64,000 bases of DNA, from assembly GCA_016342745.1 (NCBI GenBank), contig JAEINT010000013.1:62001-126000 (forward strand), in the 5' to 3' direction. Within the stretch, counting starts at the first letter, position 1. Each line of letters starts with the position of its first letter. The notes under the pieces are model-generated. The model ran no database searches, was not told where the DNA came from, and saw only the letters and a program-made list of their open reading frames with translations. Below, in pieces: positions 34,557 through 44,227 of the stretch. The translations under genes were made by a program, and so were the position numbers. The DNA comes from Labilibaculum sp. (GTDB taxonomy: Bacteria > Bacteroidota > Bacteroidia > Bacteroidales > Marinifilaceae).

Positions 34557-34931
34557 TTAAGGTAGATATTTTCTGATCAAATTAATCAGTACGTCCTTTT
34601 TTACAGGTTTTGAGATATAATCATCGCAACCATTTTCCAATGACTTATTTTTGTCTCCAAGTAAAGCAAAAGCTGTTTGGGCAATAATTGGAAGATTCGG
34701 GCGTATTTTTTTAATTTCTTTCGTTGCTTCGTAGCCATCCATTAATGGCATTTTTATATCCATTAAAATTAAATCAATGGCGTCATTGTTTTGACAAATT
34801 TCGATGGCTTCAAGTCCGTTATTTGCAACTATTACATCACAGTGAATCTGATTTAGTAATTCTTCAAAATAGATTCTGTTGAATTCTTCGTCTTCAACAA
34901 CGAGAATTAGTTTGTTTTGTGTGTTATTCAT
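34557..34931 (-). CDS. Single-domain response regulator
   Basis: Starting at the ATG at 34931, the 124-aa protein is a lone receiver domain: acidic pocket VVEDEE, phospho-acceptor Asp58 in LILMDIKMPLMDG, Thr in AQTAFA and Lys in DDYISKPV. There is no output domain. It probably serves as a phosphorelay shuttle or sink for one of the orphan sensor kinases of this genome. An upstream in-frame start at 34994 would add 21 residues and is less likely. Confidence 0.88.
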   Translation of the reverse strand: MNNTQNKLILVVEDEEFNRIYFEELLNQIHCDVIVANNGLEAIEICQNNDAIDLILMDIKMPLMDGYEATKEIKKIRPNLPIIAQTAFALLGDKNKSLENGCDDYISKPVKKDVLINLIRKYLP

Positions 34932-35138
34932 ATCGGTACGCTTTATTCTATCAAATGTATATTTTCTTTTTGAACTAGCGAAATGATTTTTCATTTAATC
35001 AGAAAAAATATTCTCTAGACAGGGACGAATGTGTGAATTATAAATTTTAGTAGATAATAAAGTGAGATTAATAAAAATTAGAGTTATTCCTTACCCATTG
35101 AAAAAGATTCGAAATGATGTTTGGTAATTTATCAATAA

Positions 35139-35759
35139 TCAAGGTTTAGTCATTAATTTTTCAAATTGATTAAAGAAATCACAAACATGATAACCATCAA
35201 CAAGAGCGTGGTGTGCTTCTACACTAACCGGCATGTAATAATTATTTGCATTTTTAAATACTTTACCGAACACAATTTTAGGAATGCAATCGGTATTTCC
35301 TTCGGTTCTAGGATGTTTTATACAAGTAAAGCTTCTCCATGGAATTACCGAAACATGAATGAGATCCATGATGGGTTTGTCTTCCAATTGTTTAGAGCTT
35401 TTTGCGATTAGCAGTGCCTTTTCTGTTTCTTGATAAAAGTTCTTAAAGTTTTCATGATACTGAAAGTAGCAAAATGAAAATGTTTTGTTCTCCTTAAAAA
35501 CAGTTGTTGTACCATTAATAACAGGGTATTGTACAACTTTATCATTGACTATGCGCAGTTTAAATTCAGATATTTTATTTATAGCCATTAAAGCTTTATG
35601 CATGTAGTGAATAAAAAATGACTCATTTTTTTCTTTAGAGCTAAGAAACAACTGTGTGCATTCAATGTTTGATGTTGCACCCATAATTGGATCCATAAAG
35701 TCCTTGAAGAAATGATATTGTTCCTTTCTTGCCCATTCGTTGATGTTAATTTCTTTCAT
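35139..35759 (-). CDS. Chloramphenicol acetyltransferase (CatA)-like protein
   Basis: The 206-aa protein matches the CAT family: WARKEQYHFFKDFMDPIMG near the N-terminus, VSVIPWRSFTCIKHP in the middle and the active-site motif HHALVDGYHVCDFF (HHxxxDG) near residue 183. CatA proteins are ~215 aa, so it is nearly full length. The family transfers acetyl from acetyl-CoA to chloramphenicol; many chromosomal relatives in Bacteroidota have no tested resistance role, so the true substrate is open. It stands alone. Confidence 0.85.
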   Translation of the reverse strand: MKEININEWARKEQYHFFKDFMDPIMGATSNIECTQLFLSSKEKNESFFIHYMHKALMAINKISEFKLRIVNDKVVQYPVINGTTTVFKENKTFSFCYFQYHENFKNFYQETEKALLIAKSSKQLEDKPIMDLIHVSVIPWRSFTCIKHPRTEGNTDCIPKIVFGKVFKNANNYYMPVSVEAHHALVDGYHVCDFFNQFEKLMTKP

Positions 35760-36040
35760 TAAAAAAAATGTTTTAATTCAATGGTTTATTTTTTGTCCTA
35801 GCCTTAATAAACAGTCTTAAAAGTAAGATGATATAGAGTTCTTAATCTTCTTCAAAATACTAATTTATTTTGTAGCAAGAATAAAGGACTCAATTTGTGG
35901 TGAGATTAAATTTTTCAAAAGTTCGTTACTGCTTAAGTCCAATTAATCATATGTTACTTTTTAATTGATCTAAAGTAGTAATGTAAAAAGTTTTCTATAT
36001 CTTCGGTTTACAGAACATAAATCTTTAAAATAACTGAACT

Positions 36041-36271
36041 ATGACTGACGATACTAACATTATTTGCGTATTTACAGGATCACTTGTAGATGTAAAATAT
36101 TATCAAGAGAGATTAGAAGAAATTGGAATATCTTCAATGTTTAGAGATGACTTTAGATCAGGAACAATTGTTGGTATTGGTGGAGTGCCAGATTCTGTAG
36201 AATTATTTGTCGAAATTCCTGATGAGGAAAAAGCACAAAAATGCATAGAGAATCTTCAAAAAGAAGAATAA
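36041..36271 (+). CDS. DUF2007-domain protein (putative signal-transducing protein)
   Basis: The 76-aa protein has the DUF2007 pattern: IICVFTGSLVDVKYYQERLE, then GISSMFRD, and VELFVEIPDEEKAQKCIEN. The fold is a ferredoxin-like alpha/beta domain related to PII-type signalling proteins. It is followed after 17 bp by an outer-membrane porin-like gene, so the two may be co-transcribed. Its function is unknown. Confidence 0.82.
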   Translation: MTDDTNIICVFTGSLVDVKYYQERLEEIGISSMFRDDFRSGTIVGIGGVPDSVELFVEIPDEEKAQKCIENLQKEE

Positions 36272-36288
36272 ATAATTAAAATCTTAAA

Positions 36289-37059
36289 ATGAGAAAAAGA
36301 ATAACATTTATAGCCATTGCTTTACTTTTTTCAGGCTTTTTGAAAGCTCAGGAAAAAACTGAAATGGTAACAGATCGTCCAGACCAAACAGAGTCAGCGT
36401 CTGTAGTACCGCTCCGTGGATTTCAATTGGAAACAGGGTTTTCTTTTGAGAAATATGATTCATACACCAATAATACTAGCTATAATTCAACATTGTTGCG
36501 TTATGGTTTATTTGAAAGAGTTGAATTGCGAATGGGATTGGAGTACCTTGGCGTTTCACAATCATTTGATGGAATGGATTTTGATGAGAACGGTTTTGGT
36601 CCAATTTCAGTAGGAGCTAAGTTCTTTTTAAGAGAAGAAGCGGATGGTTTACCTCAATTGGCTTTTTTAACTACTTTATCGATTCCAAAAACAGGAGCTG
36701 AAGTATTCGAAAATAAAAATTTAGGTGCTGATTTCCGTTTAAATGGCGAATATACACTAAATGAAGCGATGTCCTTTGGAGCTAATTTAGGTGTACAGTG
36801 GAGTGGAGTAGAAGGAGATGATTCTGCTGTAGGGATTTATACCGCAGTGATTGGAATGAACCTTTCTGAAAAAATTGGAGCCTTTGCTGAACTGTATGGG
36901 TTTCTTCCAAGTGAGGGGAAAAATGATCATCGTTGGGATGGTGGTTTAACCTATGCTGTAAATGAAGATCTTCAACTTGATTTTTCTACTGGAGTAGGAT
37001 TAAGTAAGGTTTCTCCAGATTTTTTTATTAGCTTAGGCTTATCAATTCGAATGCCATAA
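36289..37059 (+). CDS. Outer-membrane protein of the MetA-pathway-of-phenol-degradation type
   Basis: A signal peptide (ITFIAIALLFSGFLKAQ) precedes a 12-strand-like beta-barrel. MVTDRPDQTESASVVPLRGF is the hallmark opening of this family, and the repeated GAxLGVQWSG / AELYGFLPS patterns fit porin strands ending in LGLSIRMP. Despite the family name, no phenol degradation is implied; such proteins are probable small-solute channels. The downstream terminator is shared with the convergent cupin gene. Confidence 0.85.
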   Translation: MRKRITFIAIALLFSGFLKAQEKTEMVTDRPDQTESASVVPLRGFQLETGFSFEKYDSYTNNTSYNSTLLRYGLFERVELRMGLEYLGVSQSFDGMDFDENGFGPISVGAKFFLREEADGLPQLAFLTTLSIPKTGAEVFENKNLGADFRLNGEYTLNEAMSFGANLGVQWSGVEGDDSAVGIYTAVIGMNLSEKIGAFAELYGFLPSEGKNDHRWDGGLTYAVNEDLQLDFSTGVGLSKVSPDFFISLGLSIRMP

Positions 37060-37084
37060 GATGGGATTCACTACATCAATTCAG

Positions 37085-37127
37085 GAAAAAAGCTTGATTA
37101 GTTCTAAACTAATCAAGCTTTTTTTTT
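37085..37127. terminator. Bidirectional intrinsic terminator
   Basis: AAGCTTGATTAGTT and AACTAATCAAGCTT form a 14-bp perfect stem with A and T runs outside both arms. It lies between the convergent porin-like gene and the cupin gene, and serves both. Confidence 0.9.
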
Positions 37128-37425
37128 ATTCAATAGTTCTTGAAATCAGGAATTTAGAATCTGAAATGGCTTTTAAACCATGCATTTGCCCTTTCGAAAA
37201 GGTGAATAAGTCATCAGATTCAACAATGGAGGTTTGACCATCAATTTCAAATTGCATTTTACCAAAAATAACATAAAGTACAGCATTTGCAGGAGCTGGT
37301 TGTTCAGGAACAATCATTCCTTTTTCAACAGAGACGATAAGGCTCTCAAAGGCGTTGTTTGAATAAATTTGTTCTTTTTGAATGGCTGAAACCGAAATTT
37401 TATCGGATATTGCTTTTTGTAACAT
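37126..37425 (-). CDS. Small cupin-domain protein
   Basis: From the ATG at 37425 the product is 99 aa (an in-frame ATG at 37452 adds nine Asn-rich residues). The cupin core is EQPAPANAVLYVIFGKMQFE, then SDDLFTFSKGQMHGLKAISD. The typical metal-binding His residues of motif 1 are absent, while motif 2 keeps HGL, so metal binding is doubtful. The function is unknown. It lies divergent from a sensor kinase gene. Confidence 0.75.
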   Translation of the reverse strand: MLQKAISDKISVSAIQKEQIYSNNAFESLIVSVEKGMIVPEQPAPANAVLYVIFGKMQFEIDGQTSIVESDDLFTFSKGQMHGLKAISDSKFLISRTIE

Positions 37426-37511
37426 ATTATTGTTATTTAGAATATTATTCAAAGAAAAGAAAAAATGACAATTATAACGATTTGGTTTCGTTGGAATTAA
37501 TTTACGACTGT

Positions 37512-38921
37512 ATGAAGAAACGTTTTCAATATATTTTATCTATTAGCATTTTAACAGTTTTATTTGTTGGTTTTATTGCCTATTCTGTCTGGGTAGAGAA
37601 TATTATTTATAATAATCTTAAAAATCAGGCATTAAAGGATAATTTAACGATTGGAGAGACGGTGCTCGGGATGCTCGACAAAGCTAATATTGATAAAAAT
37701 GATAAATTGGCTTTTATTCAGATGGTTCAGGAAACTTCTGATGTTCTTAAAATGCCTAACAATGGTTTCTTATGCATGATGGATTCAACAGGAGCCTTAT
37801 TAGCCGCACCTGGATTAAAACCATCTAAAAAAGTACGAATTAGCGAAGCATCTTTTTATTCTGCAGAAAAAGATGAAAAGTACAGTTTTAAGGACTTTTT
37901 TTTGATGAGGCCATTTACTGGATATTATGAATATGAGGAGGTTGGTTATTCTGATATTGTTGTAGCTATTAATCATGACTATTCAGGTTATAAATTAATG
38001 GTTCATCAAGATGCCAATGTAATAAAGCAAGAGTCCAAAGAAAAATCACTTCCTATTTTATGGGTTGGTTTAAGTTTTGCGGCCATTATTTCAATATTCG
38101 CTTTTTTTATTATCAGGAGACAAGTAAGAACCTATCAGTTTAAAATAGAGATTCAAAACAATCAATTGACTTCAGTAAATGAGGAGGTTAGGGATAAGAA
38201 TAAAGTCTTGGGTATTCAAAATGAAAGGTTGGAAGAGCTCGCTGAGGAAAAAAGTGCTCTGTTGGGAATTCTAGCACATGATTTAAAAAATCCTATTGGT
38301 GGAATTTCAAGTGTCATACGATTAATAAAGCACTCGGCAGATTTAAATCAGGAACAGGAAACCTATTTTGACTTAATTAAATCGCAAGTTAAATCTGCGG
38401 AAACTTTAATTTCTGATGTGCTTGAAATGAATATGGTTGAAAGTGATCGTAAAAGCGTACAAAAGGATAAAATAGATTTGGTGAAATTGTTGAATCAAAA
38501 AGTGGAGAGCTTTACTCCTTTGGCCGAAAAGAAGGGAATAAGCATTAATCAAAACCATATCTATACTGAATTATGGACGATCACAGGTGTTAATGAACTC
38601 AATAGAATTATTGATAATCTACTTTCTAATTCCATTAAATATAGTCCTTTAAAGTGTAATGTGAGTTTGGAATTAATTCAATTAGATAATCGAATTGAAA
38701 TCTGTTTTGCAGATGAGGGTAGTGGAATACCTAAGGAAGAATTGCCATTGCTATTTAAAAAGTTTTCTAAGCTGAGTACAAGACCAACTAATGAAGAAGA
38801 ATCGAGCGGTCTTGGCTTGTATATTGTAAAATTGTTGGCAGATAAAATTGGAGCTACAATTAGAGTAAACAGTAATGTGGGCACTGGTAGTAAGTTTATC
38901 CTTGAACTACCGATTTCGTAA
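37512..38921 (+). CDS. Sensor histidine kinase with Cache-like extracytoplasmic region
   Basis: The ATG at 37512 is chosen because it puts the first membrane helix (YILSISILTVLFVGFIAYSV) at the N-terminus. Residues ~30-175 lie outside the membrane and resemble a single-Cache-type sensor (LKMPNNGFLCMMDSTGALLA, then FTGYYEYEEVGY). The second helix is at ~182-201, then a coiled coil to ~249. The kinase core has His256 in GILAHDLKNPIGG, an N box DNLLSNSIKYS, and G boxes DEGSGIPKEE and SSGLGLYIVK. It is 469 aa, with no receiver domain and no adjacent regulator. Confidence 0.88.
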   Translation: MKKRFQYILSISILTVLFVGFIAYSVWVENIIYNNLKNQALKDNLTIGETVLGMLDKANIDKNDKLAFIQMVQETSDVLKMPNNGFLCMMDSTGALLAAPGLKPSKKVRISEASFYSAEKDEKYSFKDFFLMRPFTGYYEYEEVGYSDIVVAINHDYSGYKLMVHQDANVIKQESKEKSLPILWVGLSFAAIISIFAFFIIRRQVRTYQFKIEIQNNQLTSVNEEVRDKNKVLGIQNERLEELAEEKSALLGILAHDLKNPIGGISSVIRLIKHSADLNQEQETYFDLIKSQVKSAETLISDVLEMNMVESDRKSVQKDKIDLVKLLNQKVESFTPLAEKKGISINQNHIYTELWTITGVNELNRIIDNLLSNSIKYSPLKCNVSLELIQLDNRIEICFADEGSGIPKEELPLLFKKFSKLSTRPTNEEESSGLGLYIVKLLADKIGATIRVNSNVGTGSKFILELPIS

Positions 38922-38928
38922 TGTAGTC

Positions 38929-39819
38929 TTATTTAAGTTTCGATTTTGTGTTCCGAAACATTGAAATTGAATACAAAACAAGAGCAAACCAAATTAAGCC
39001 GAAGGCAATGACTTGTTCGTATCTAAAAACTTCTCCGTAAATGATAACACCAATTAAAAGCATTAAGCTAGGGCCAATGTATTGCATAAACCCTAATGCG
39101 GATAAAGGGATTCTTTGAGCTCCTTTTGCAAACCAGTAAAGAGGCAAAGTGGTAACGATACCTGCTAACATTAGATACGAATCGGTTGCTAGAGATACCG
39201 AAAATAATGCTCCTGTTCCCATCCAAAGTTTATATCCAATAAAGATTGCAGCCACAGGGCTTAGCAATAGTGTTTCTATGGTCAAAGCAGGAACTGCTTC
39301 TAAACCAGCAGTTTTTTTAACTAAACCATAGAGGCCAAAAGTACAAGCTAATACTATTGCGATCCAAGGAAATTCACCGAAGTCAATGGTTAAGTAAATA
39401 ACCGCTATAGATGCAATAATTAGAGCAGATCGCTTTAATTTGTCCAATTTTTCGTTCAAAACCAGGACTCCGAGTAGAACGTTCACGATTGGGTTGATAT
39501 AATAGCCAAGACTAGCTTCAACAATTTGATTGGTATTTACCGCATAGATAAACAAGCCCCAGTTCAATCCTATAAGAAGGGATGAAATAATTAGACTTAT
39601 GCGCGTTTTTTTCTGCTTTAATAAACTGAGAACATTCTTTTGTTTGGTAAATAATAAAAGCAAAAGAAGAAATACAAATGACCAGAAAATGCGATGAGCA
39701 AGAATTTCCAGAGCAGAAACATTAGATAATAATTTCCAAAAAATCGGAAGGATACCCCATGCAAAAAAAGCTTGAAGGGCATAAATATAACCCATTGTGG
39801 TATTCTTGGTATTTTCCAT
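38929..39819 (-). CDS. rarD: EamA-family transporter RarD
   Basis: The 296-aa protein has ten membrane helices of the DMT superfamily and the RarD hallmarks: ALQAFFAWGILPIFWKLLSN at the start, HRIFWS, NWGLFIYAVNTNQIVEASLG and YYINPIVNVLLGVLVLNE. The C-terminal half ends with GFMQYIGPSLMLLIGVIIYG. It is an inner-membrane metabolite exporter of unknown substrate. It is convergent with the preceding kinase gene, only 7 bp between stops, with no obvious terminator. Confidence 0.93.
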   Translation of the reverse strand: MENTKNTTMGYIYALQAFFAWGILPIFWKLLSNVSALEILAHRIFWSFVFLLLLLLFTKQKNVLSLLKQKKTRISLIISSLLIGLNWGLFIYAVNTNQIVEASLGYYINPIVNVLLGVLVLNEKLDKLKRSALIIASIAVIYLTIDFGEFPWIAIVLACTFGLYGLVKKTAGLEAVPALTIETLLLSPVAAIFIGYKLWMGTGALFSVSLATDSYLMLAGIVTTLPLYWFAKGAQRIPLSALGFMQYIGPSLMLLIGVIIYGEVFRYEQVIAFGLIWFALVLYSISMFRNTKSKLK

Positions 39820-39996
39820 GGAAATCTGCTTTTATTGAGTTGGCAAATGTAATTAAAAATGAACATGTAAAACATTTCTGCGCAACATTATATCTCATTT
39901 TTTTTCAAGGAAATTAAATATTAATTACCTTTATAAATAAGCTCTAAAAGTATTTAGAACCCTTAAAATGTATTTGTAATTATTTAATTCATTGTT

Positions 39997-40212
39997 ATGA
40001 AAAAGAAATTTAATCAGCAGTTATTAGATACTATGAGTAGGGATCTGGGTAATTGGCATGGACCGTTTTACAGCAATCGTAAAGATCCTCGATTAATAGT
40101 CCCAAAATACAATCCAATGATGGGATGGACCTTTAATTTTGCTAGTCCATATACCTATGTTATGGTAATTGCAATTGTACTGATTATAGTTTGTTATCAG
40201 TTATTTTTATAA
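39997..40212 (+). CDS. DUF5808-type small membrane protein
   Basis: The 71-aa protein contains the DUF5808 pattern (GPFYSNRKDPRLIVPKYNPM, then GWTFNFASP), followed by a single C-terminal membrane helix (YVMVIAIVLIIVCYQLFL). The soluble N-terminus is probably cytoplasmic. The function is unknown. It is a single gene before a TPR-kinase. Confidence 0.8.
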   Translation: MKKKFNQQLLDTMSRDLGNWHGPFYSNRKDPRLIVPKYNPMMGWTFNFASPYTYVMVIAIVLIIVCYQLFL

Positions 40213-40310
40213 ATCAAGAAACTTTTTTTGATATTAATAATATGCTTATAAAACGATAAGCTTAAAAATATTGCTATTTTTAGGCAATTGTATTCTTATA
40301 GCTATTTTGT

Positions 40311-42284
40311 ATGAGCTTAACGCGTCGAACCTTAACTATTTTTTTTCTTTTATGTGCGACACTTCCTTCCTATGGACAATCTGGTGGTAAAACAATAAAC
40401 GAATTATTCTCTGACATTGAGGTGTCAAAAAAAATTAAACTTTTAGCTGATCAATGTTGGGAGTATAGAAATAGTAATCCTGATTCTGCTTTACTTTTAG
40501 GCAAACAGGCAATAGATTTGGCTGTAAAGCATAACGTAAGAGAGGAGTTTCCAAGGCTTAATGGATATGTTGGTGTTGTGTATTTGCACTATTTACATGA
40601 TATAAAAGAATCTACTCCCTATTTGCATCATGCTATGGAATATAGTTTTGAGCAAAAAGACACTGTTCAATTAGCTTATGCATATAATAACTTAGGGGAT
40701 TTGTATTTATTGACTGGGAATACTCCTTTGTCTCTGAAATATTCGAAGCAATCATTAGAATTATTTGAAAAATTAAATCATTCTGCAGGAAAATCATATT
40801 CTTACGCAAATATGGGCTTGGCATGTCGTGCAAATAAAGAGTTTGATTTGTCGATATATTATTTTGACTTAGCAAAAGATGCTTGGCGAGATTTGGGGGA
40901 CGAATACGGTGTTGGTTCTGTTTTACTTGAAATGGCACGTACATACGATGCTCAGGGAAATTATGATGTGGCAATGAGTTATTATCAAAAATCATATAAT
41001 AAAACAATAGGATTAACAAGTGTAAGATATGCGGCTTTTTGCGTGGATGGTATGGCTGGAATTTATTATTACCGGAATAAATACGATAAAGCATTTGAAT
41101 ATTATGATAAAGCTTTAAGGCTAAATAAAAATTACAAGTATGGTCAAATTGATAATTACATTGGTTTAGCCTTAGTCTATGCACAAAAGAATAATAAGGT
41201 TGATGGAGAAGCTGCATTATTCAAAGCACAAGAATTAGCTCAAGCTTTAGGATTGAATGTGAAGATTTTGGAAGTTCAACAGGCTTATGCCAAATTCTAT
41301 CAAATTTTAAAGGATTTTACGAAGGCTCTGGAGTGTTATAATAGATACTATCATCAATATGACTCTATATTTTCATTACAACAGTTCGAGATCATCAACG
41401 AGATGCAAAATGGTTTTACCATTCAGCAAACCCTTTCGAATACAGAGCAGGAGTTGGAAAATGGAAAAATTAAGGAATTGTATTTACTAGTTATTTTGTT
41501 ACTTCTGCTTGTTATCGCTGTGGTGTTTTATTGGCAATATCAATCTCATAAAAAGCTAAATAGACAATTGTCCGAGATAAATAGGACAAAGGATAAATTA
41601 TTCTCTGTTATTTCACATGATTTAAAAAATCCATTTAATTCCCTCATTGGTTTTAGTGAACTGTTGAAAGAGGAGGTTGAAAGGGGAGATTTGGATAATA
41701 TAAAGAGATTCTCTGGGTATTTGAATCAAGCATCTCATGAAGGGATGAAATTGCTAACCTCTCTACTGGATTGGTCAAGATCTCAATCTGGAAAGATTAC
41801 CTTTTCTCCTTCTGCTTTGAAATTGGAGGATGTCTATTCTGATTTAAATGAATTTTTTGAGCAAGAAAGACATAGATATGGAATTACGATTGACTTTATC
41901 ACATTAGTAAAAGAAGAGATTATTATTGATCCGGATATTATAAGAACGGTTTTGATGAATTTAATTTCTAACGCTATTAAATACACTAATGAAAATGGAG
42001 TGATTCATGTTGAAGCCAGCAAGCTAAATGATGTGATACAAATTAGGGTTCGAGATAATGGAACAGGAATGTCCAATGAAGTACTTAGTAATTTATTTAA
42101 TGAGGAAGAGCAAATGATAAGTACTCCAGGTTTACGTAATGAGCAAGGGACAGGTTTGGGTTTAAGTATTTGTGCTGAGTTAATACGTATTCATAATGGA
42201 AAAATACGGGTGGAGAGTGAATTGGGAAAGGGTAGTTTGTTTGAAATAGAAATTCCTTTCATTACTGAAAAGGAGGAGAAATAA
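40311..42284 (+). CDS. TPR-containing sensor histidine kinase
   Basis: A signal peptide (LTIFFLLCATLPSYGQ) precedes seven or eight tetratricopeptide repeats (residues ~50-350, for example AYNNLGDLYLLTGNTPLSLK and SVLLEMARTYDAQGNYDVAM), a coiled coil (~370-388), one membrane helix (389-410), and a cytoplasmic kinase core with His436 in VISHDLKNPFNSLIGF, an N box NLISNAIKYTN, and G boxes DNGTGMSNE and GTGLGLSI. This periplasmic-TPR kinase layout is common in Bacteroidota. It has no adjacent regulator. The 657-aa length fits the architecture. Confidence 0.9.
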   Translation: MSLTRRTLTIFFLLCATLPSYGQSGGKTINELFSDIEVSKKIKLLADQCWEYRNSNPDSALLLGKQAIDLAVKHNVREEFPRLNGYVGVVYLHYLHDIKESTPYLHHAMEYSFEQKDTVQLAYAYNNLGDLYLLTGNTPLSLKYSKQSLELFEKLNHSAGKSYSYANMGLACRANKEFDLSIYYFDLAKDAWRDLGDEYGVGSVLLEMARTYDAQGNYDVAMSYYQKSYNKTIGLTSVRYAAFCVDGMAGIYYYRNKYDKAFEYYDKALRLNKNYKYGQIDNYIGLALVYAQKNNKVDGEAALFKAQELAQALGLNVKILEVQQAYAKFYQILKDFTKALECYNRYYHQYDSIFSLQQFEIINEMQNGFTIQQTLSNTEQELENGKIKELYLLVILLLLLVIAVVFYWQYQSHKKLNRQLSEINRTKDKLFSVISHDLKNPFNSLIGFSELLKEEVERGDLDNIKRFSGYLNQASHEGMKLLTSLLDWSRSQSGKITFSPSALKLEDVYSDLNEFFEQERHRYGITIDFITLVKEEIIIDPDIIRTVLMNLISNAIKYTNENGVIHVEASKLNDVIQIRVRDNGTGMSNEVLSNLFNEEEQMISTPGLRNEQGTGLGLSICAELIRIHNGKIRVESELGKGSLFEIEIPFITEKEEK

Positions 42285-42403
42285 AGGCTTTTAAGGCTTA
42301 AAAAAGAATTTTTTCTTGATTTGTTTGCCTGATTTTTTTTCATTCTGTCTTGATGCACTACGGCATATAACTTGCTGTTTATGAATACATAGTGTGATTA
42401 GGA

Positions 42404-42411
42404 TAGCTTTG
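42404..42411 (+). promoter_or_regulatory. Possible -7 box for the acyl-CoA ligase gene
   Basis: TAGCTTTG fits TAnnTTTG and lies 126 nt upstream of the start. The -33 position is unconvincing, so confidence is low. Confidence 0.28.
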
Positions 42412-42537
42412 TTTTGTAGAAATGAAAAGACGCAAATATCATAAAAAGATCACCTAATGTTCTTTTTTTTTTAACTTGCGAAAGTAGCAACAGCTTAATT
42501 CAACCTTAAAATCTGCTTGCAACGATTAAACCAAACC

Positions 42538-44184
42538 ATGATGAAACAGTATAAAAGCTTAACATTTCCTGCTCTTTTTTCGGAAACTGTAGAGAAATTC
42601 GGAACCTGTAACGCAATGGCCCTTGTAGGGCAAACACCTTTTACTTATAACGAGGTAAATTCACATATTCAATCTTTAATTGTATTTTTTGAGAAGCTAG
42701 GCATTAAGCCTGGTGATAAGATTGCACTTTTAAGTACTAACATGCCTAATTGGGGCATGGCTTACTATGCTATGACATTTATGGGAGCAGTTGTTGTTCC
42801 TATGTTGCCTGATTTTAGCGAATTTGAGATTGAAAATATCTTAAAGCATTCAGAGGCAAAGGCCATGTTTGTTTCGAAAGGTTTGCGATCTAAAGTAGAC
42901 AAGATAGATGTTGAAACTTTAGAGTCTAAAATTAGCATTGAGGATTTTTCACTGATAAATTCAGTGGAATCATCACCTAAGTTTGACTTGGCAGAAAAAT
43001 CTACCACAGACTATCATATTAATGAAGATGATATGGCAGCAATTATCTATACTTCAGGAACTACAGGAAGTTCTAAGGGGGTAATGTTGTCGCATAAAAA
43101 TATTTGTTCGAATGCGATTAATTCTAAAACAATTCATCCAATGGATGAAACAGATCGCTTTCTATCAATATTGCCATTGTCTCATACCTATGAAAATACT
43201 TTGGGCTATGTAATTCCTATGCTTGCTGGTGCATGTATATACTATTTAGGGAAAACACCTGTTCCATCATTGTTGATAGCTGCATTTAAAGATGTGAAAC
43301 CGACTATTATGTTCTCGGTTCCTTTAATTATTGAGAAAATTTATCGTGGAAAAGTTTTACCATCAATCAATGGGAAGGCTGTTACGAAATACCTATATAA
43401 AATACCTTTTTTCCGTAAGAAGTTAAATGCTGTTGCGGGTAAGAAATTAATGGAAACCTTTGGTGGTGCATTAACCTTTTTCGGAATTGGTGGTGCTAAA
43501 CTGAATTCGCAAGTTGAACTGTTTCTTCGAGAAGCTAAATTTCCATATGCAATTGGTTATGGTTTGACAGAAACAGCTCCATTGATAGCAGGAAGTGGTC
43601 CAGCTATTACTAAATTTCAATCAACTGGTCCTGCATTAATTGGAGTAGAATTGAAAATTAATAATCCTGATCCTGTTACTCAGGTGGGAGAAGTTTGGGC
43701 AAAGGGTGATAATATCATGATGGGGTATTATAAGGAGCCTGAGAAAACGAAAGAAGTATTGACAGAAGATGGCTGGTTTAAAACTGGTGATCTTGCCAAA
43801 TTTGATAAGGATAACTACTTGTATATTGAAGGTCGTTTGAAAAATATGATCGTTGGAGCTAGTGGAGAAAATATTTATCCTGAAGAAATCGAATCAGTAA
43901 TCAATAACTTTAAGCATGTTGTTGAGTCGGTGGTTGTAGAGCAAAAAGGGAAGTTGGTTGCAATGGTTCATTTTAATCATGAGGAGCTAGAGCAACAATA
44001 CAAGCATCTTAAAAAAGGAATAGAAAACTATGTGGAGCATACAGTAGATGAATTAATTGAAGAATTACAGATCTATGTGAATTCCAGAGTAAATAAGTTT
44101 TCTCAAGTACAAATGGTTGTTGCACAAGTCGATCCGTTTCAAAAAACAGCAACACATAAAATAAAACGATTTTTATATTACTAA
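42538..44184 (+). CDS. AMP-binding long-chain acyl-CoA ligase
   Basis: The ATG at 42538 is taken; a TTG at 42517 would add seven residues. The 549-aa protein has the P-loop YTSGTTGSSKGVMLSHKNI, the motif IGYGLTETAPLIAGSG (usual YGxTE), the adenylate motif GWFKTGDLAKFD, and the hinge EGRLKNMIVGASGENIYPEE. It activates fatty acids to acyl-CoA via an acyl-adenylate. The loop NIYPEEIES is typical of the fatty-acid branch. It is a single gene with its own terminator. Confidence 0.9.
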   Translation: MMKQYKSLTFPALFSETVEKFGTCNAMALVGQTPFTYNEVNSHIQSLIVFFEKLGIKPGDKIALLSTNMPNWGMAYYAMTFMGAVVVPMLPDFSEFEIENILKHSEAKAMFVSKGLRSKVDKIDVETLESKISIEDFSLINSVESSPKFDLAEKSTTDYHINEDDMAAIIYTSGTTGSSKGVMLSHKNICSNAINSKTIHPMDETDRFLSILPLSHTYENTLGYVIPMLAGACIYYLGKTPVPSLLIAAFKDVKPTIMFSVPLIIEKIYRGKVLPSINGKAVTKYLYKIPFFRKKLNAVAGKKLMETFGGALTFFGIGGAKLNSQVELFLREAKFPYAIGYGLTETAPLIAGSGPAITKFQSTGPALIGVELKINNPDPVTQVGEVWAKGDNIMMGYYKEPEKTKEVLTEDGWFKTGDLAKFDKDNYLYIEGRLKNMIVGASGENIYPEEIESVINNFKHVVESVVVEQKGKLVAMVHFNHEELEQQYKHLKKGIENYVEHTVDELIEELQIYVNSRVNKFSQVQMVVAQVDPFQKTATHKIKRFLYY

Positions 44185-44190
44185 ATATAC

Positions 44191-44219
44191 AAAAGGCTGA
44201 TCTTCATCAGCCTTTTTTT
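44191..44219. terminator. Bidirectional intrinsic terminator
   Basis: AAAGGCTGAT and ATCAGCCTTT form a 10-bp stem with a CTTC loop and A/T runs on both sides. It lies between the convergent acyl-CoA ligase and the hypothetical gene. Confidence 0.9.
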
Positions 44220-44227
44220 ATGTCTAT

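Noticed and set aside
36289-37059. Phenol degradation gene, from the family name.
   Set aside because: The name is historical; the protein is a porin-like barrel and no aromatic catabolism genes are nearby.
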